Assembly: GCA_905372345.1 (NCBI GenBank)
Contig: CAJPPE010000087.1
Location: 1 to 6,759, forward strand
Source of the DNA: an uncultured Treponema sp.
Lineage (GTDB): Bacteria; Spirochaetota; Spirochaetia; Treponematales; Treponemataceae
Length of the DNA: 6,759 bases
Reading direction: 5' to 3'
Shown: positions 5,933 through 6,759 of the stretch, one piece after another
How positions within the stretch are numbered: the first letter of the stretch is position 1
Layout: each line of letters begins with the position of its first letter
Notes under the pieces: model-generated
Told to the model about the DNA's origin: nothing
Databases searched by the model: none
Seen by the model: only the letters and a program-made list of their open reading frames with translations
Translations under genes and position numbers: made by a program

Positions 5933-6759
5933 AATTCTCAAAAATAGAATTTAAGATGGAATCGATGCGGCGTTTTGTGTATCCGCTTATGACATAAGAA
6001 TTATTAGAAGCGGAATCAAACAAAATAAAATCGCCGCTTTCCATCGGTGTAAGAAGAATCTCTATTTTTTCTCCCGTCCCTAAAATTAAATTAAGCTCTT
6101 GAGTTTCCGAATTGGTAATCGGAAATGCAGGAAAAATATCTATACATGAAAATTGTTTTAAAAATATTTCCAACTCGCCGAATTTTTCTTTATGTTTATC
6201 CGAACGGGTGATAAGCTGTTTGTTTTTTTCGATAAGCTGAATTGAGTTATTTTCAAATTTGTATTTATAAATTTGCAGGTCAAGCCAAAAGTTAGATTTT
6301 ACGGTTAAAAAAGAAGCTAGGACATCGGACATAATAAAAATTTTTGTGCGGGCATCTATCCGGACATAGCGGTTTATCCCCAGCGTATCGTTTTTTCCGA
6401 AAACGAAATCGCCCATTATGGTCTTATCGGAACGCAATAGCTGTAGGCGGGCAGCATGATCTTCATCCAAGCCGAAATTAATATATTGTTTTATGTCATC
6501 GCTTACAAACCTAAAATTTTGTTTAGCACTTAAAACGAAAAAAAGTCTTTCTATTAAGGCCGGCTGAACCTTATATTCCCCCGATTGAGTACTCAAAACA
6601 AACTTATCCTTTTTTTTGATAAGCCTTAGCTCGTTAAAACGCGGAGGAAGGGAATTATCGGGAATAGTAAAAACAATTTCATCTATGTTTTCTATATTTT
6701 GTTTTAAAACGAGAGAGGTGTTAAAAACATTTGCTTCATTTTTTGGAATACTTACAAAA
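5922..6759 (-). CDS. DUF4340-family protein, 5' truncated by window edge
   Basis: The frame runs open from the right edge (first whole codon 6756-6758) to a TGA at 5922-5924, giving 278 visible residues. The first in-window start-like codon is a TTG (6594-6596), but the 54 codons upstream of it continue the same protein pattern, so the true start is outside. The visible part carries the DUF4340 layout: a strand pair RLIKKKDKFVL, then 'VQPALIERLFFVLSAKQNFRF' (split here by description only), then a YINFGLDE block, DFVFGKND, RYVRIDARTKIFIMSDVL and a tryptophan-containing NFWLDLQIYK. These correspond to the family's 'wxl-x-Val-x-x-Leu-l-x-L', 'yGL', 'iG' and 'Val-y-v-v-s' segments. DUF4340 proteins are often encoded beside GldA/GldF/GldG-like ABC transporter genes and have an N-terminal membrane helix; neither is visible here. 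No enzymatic motif is seen. It ends tail to tail with pyrF. The family call is moderate to good; the function is unknown. Confidence 0.75.
   Translation of the reverse strand, partial: FVSIPKNEANVFNTSLVLKQNIENIDEIVFTIPDNSLPPRFNELRLIKKKDKFVLSTQSGEYKVQPALIERLFFVLSAKQNFRFVSDDIKQYINFGLDEDHAARLQLLRSDKTIMGDFVFGKNDTLGINRYVRIDARTKIFIMSDVLASFLTVKSNFWLDLQIYKYKFENNSIQLIEKNKQLITRSDKHKEKFGELEIFLKQFSCIDIFPAFPITNSETQELNLILGTGEKIEILLTPMESGDFILFDSASNNSYVISGYTKRRIDSILNSIFENSKN

Noticed and set aside
6594..6596. TTG as the start of the DUF4340-family gene, giving a 224-residue protein
   Set aside because: The frame stays open for 54 further codons to the right edge, and those codons read as plausible protein continuous with the family; no Shine-Dalgarno sits before the TTG. 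The gene is truncated by the window instead.

Overview
The window is moderately AT-rich and gene-dense. It reads like spirochaete chromosome, most plausibly a host-associated Treponema close to T. denticola. That assignment is inferred from composition, the style of the genes (a NamZ/DUF1343 hydrolase, a DUF4340 protein, a HicB-type antitoxin, a short dihydroorotase) and near-consensus sigma-70 promoters; there is no rRNA or marker gene to confirm it. No stretch longer than about 105 bases lacks a gene or recognisable site. I see no tRNA, rRNA, CRISPR array, insertion sequence or prophage gene.

Layout, left to right. Bases 1-908 (+) hold the 3' part of a NamZ-like exo-N-acetylmuramidase gene that starts outside the window. 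Bases 934-1405 (+) hold a HicAB-type toxin-antitoxin locus with a consensus promoter carrying a repeat that looks like an operator. Its toxin gene appears reduced to a 14-codon remnant, followed by an intact HicB antitoxin gene. Bases 3198-1480 (-) form a two-gene unit with its own strong promoter: a small beta-rich protein of unknown role, then dihydroorotase (pyrC). Bases 4938-3226 (-) encode a DEAD-box RNA helicase with a DbpA-type RNA-binding domain and a basic tail. Divergent from it, bases 5030-5932 (+) encode orotidine 5'-phosphate decarboxylase (pyrF). Its promoter lies so close to the start codon that the mRNA should be nearly leaderless. Finally, bases 6759-5922 (-) hold the 3' part of a DUF4340-family gene whose last 11 bases overlap the end of pyrF tail to tail.

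How they work together. PyrC (step 3) and PyrF (step 6) both serve de novo UMP synthesis, but they lie on opposite strands either side of the helicase, so they are not one operon. The helicase probably acts in ribosome assembly or RNA turnover, NamZ in peptidoglycan recycling, and the DUF4340 protein probably belongs to an envelope ABC-transporter cluster continuing beyond the right edge. I found no convincing new multi-gene system. The observations most worth a second look are the apparently toxin-less HicB locus, the two predicted leaderless starts, and the unknown protein co-transcribed with pyrC.
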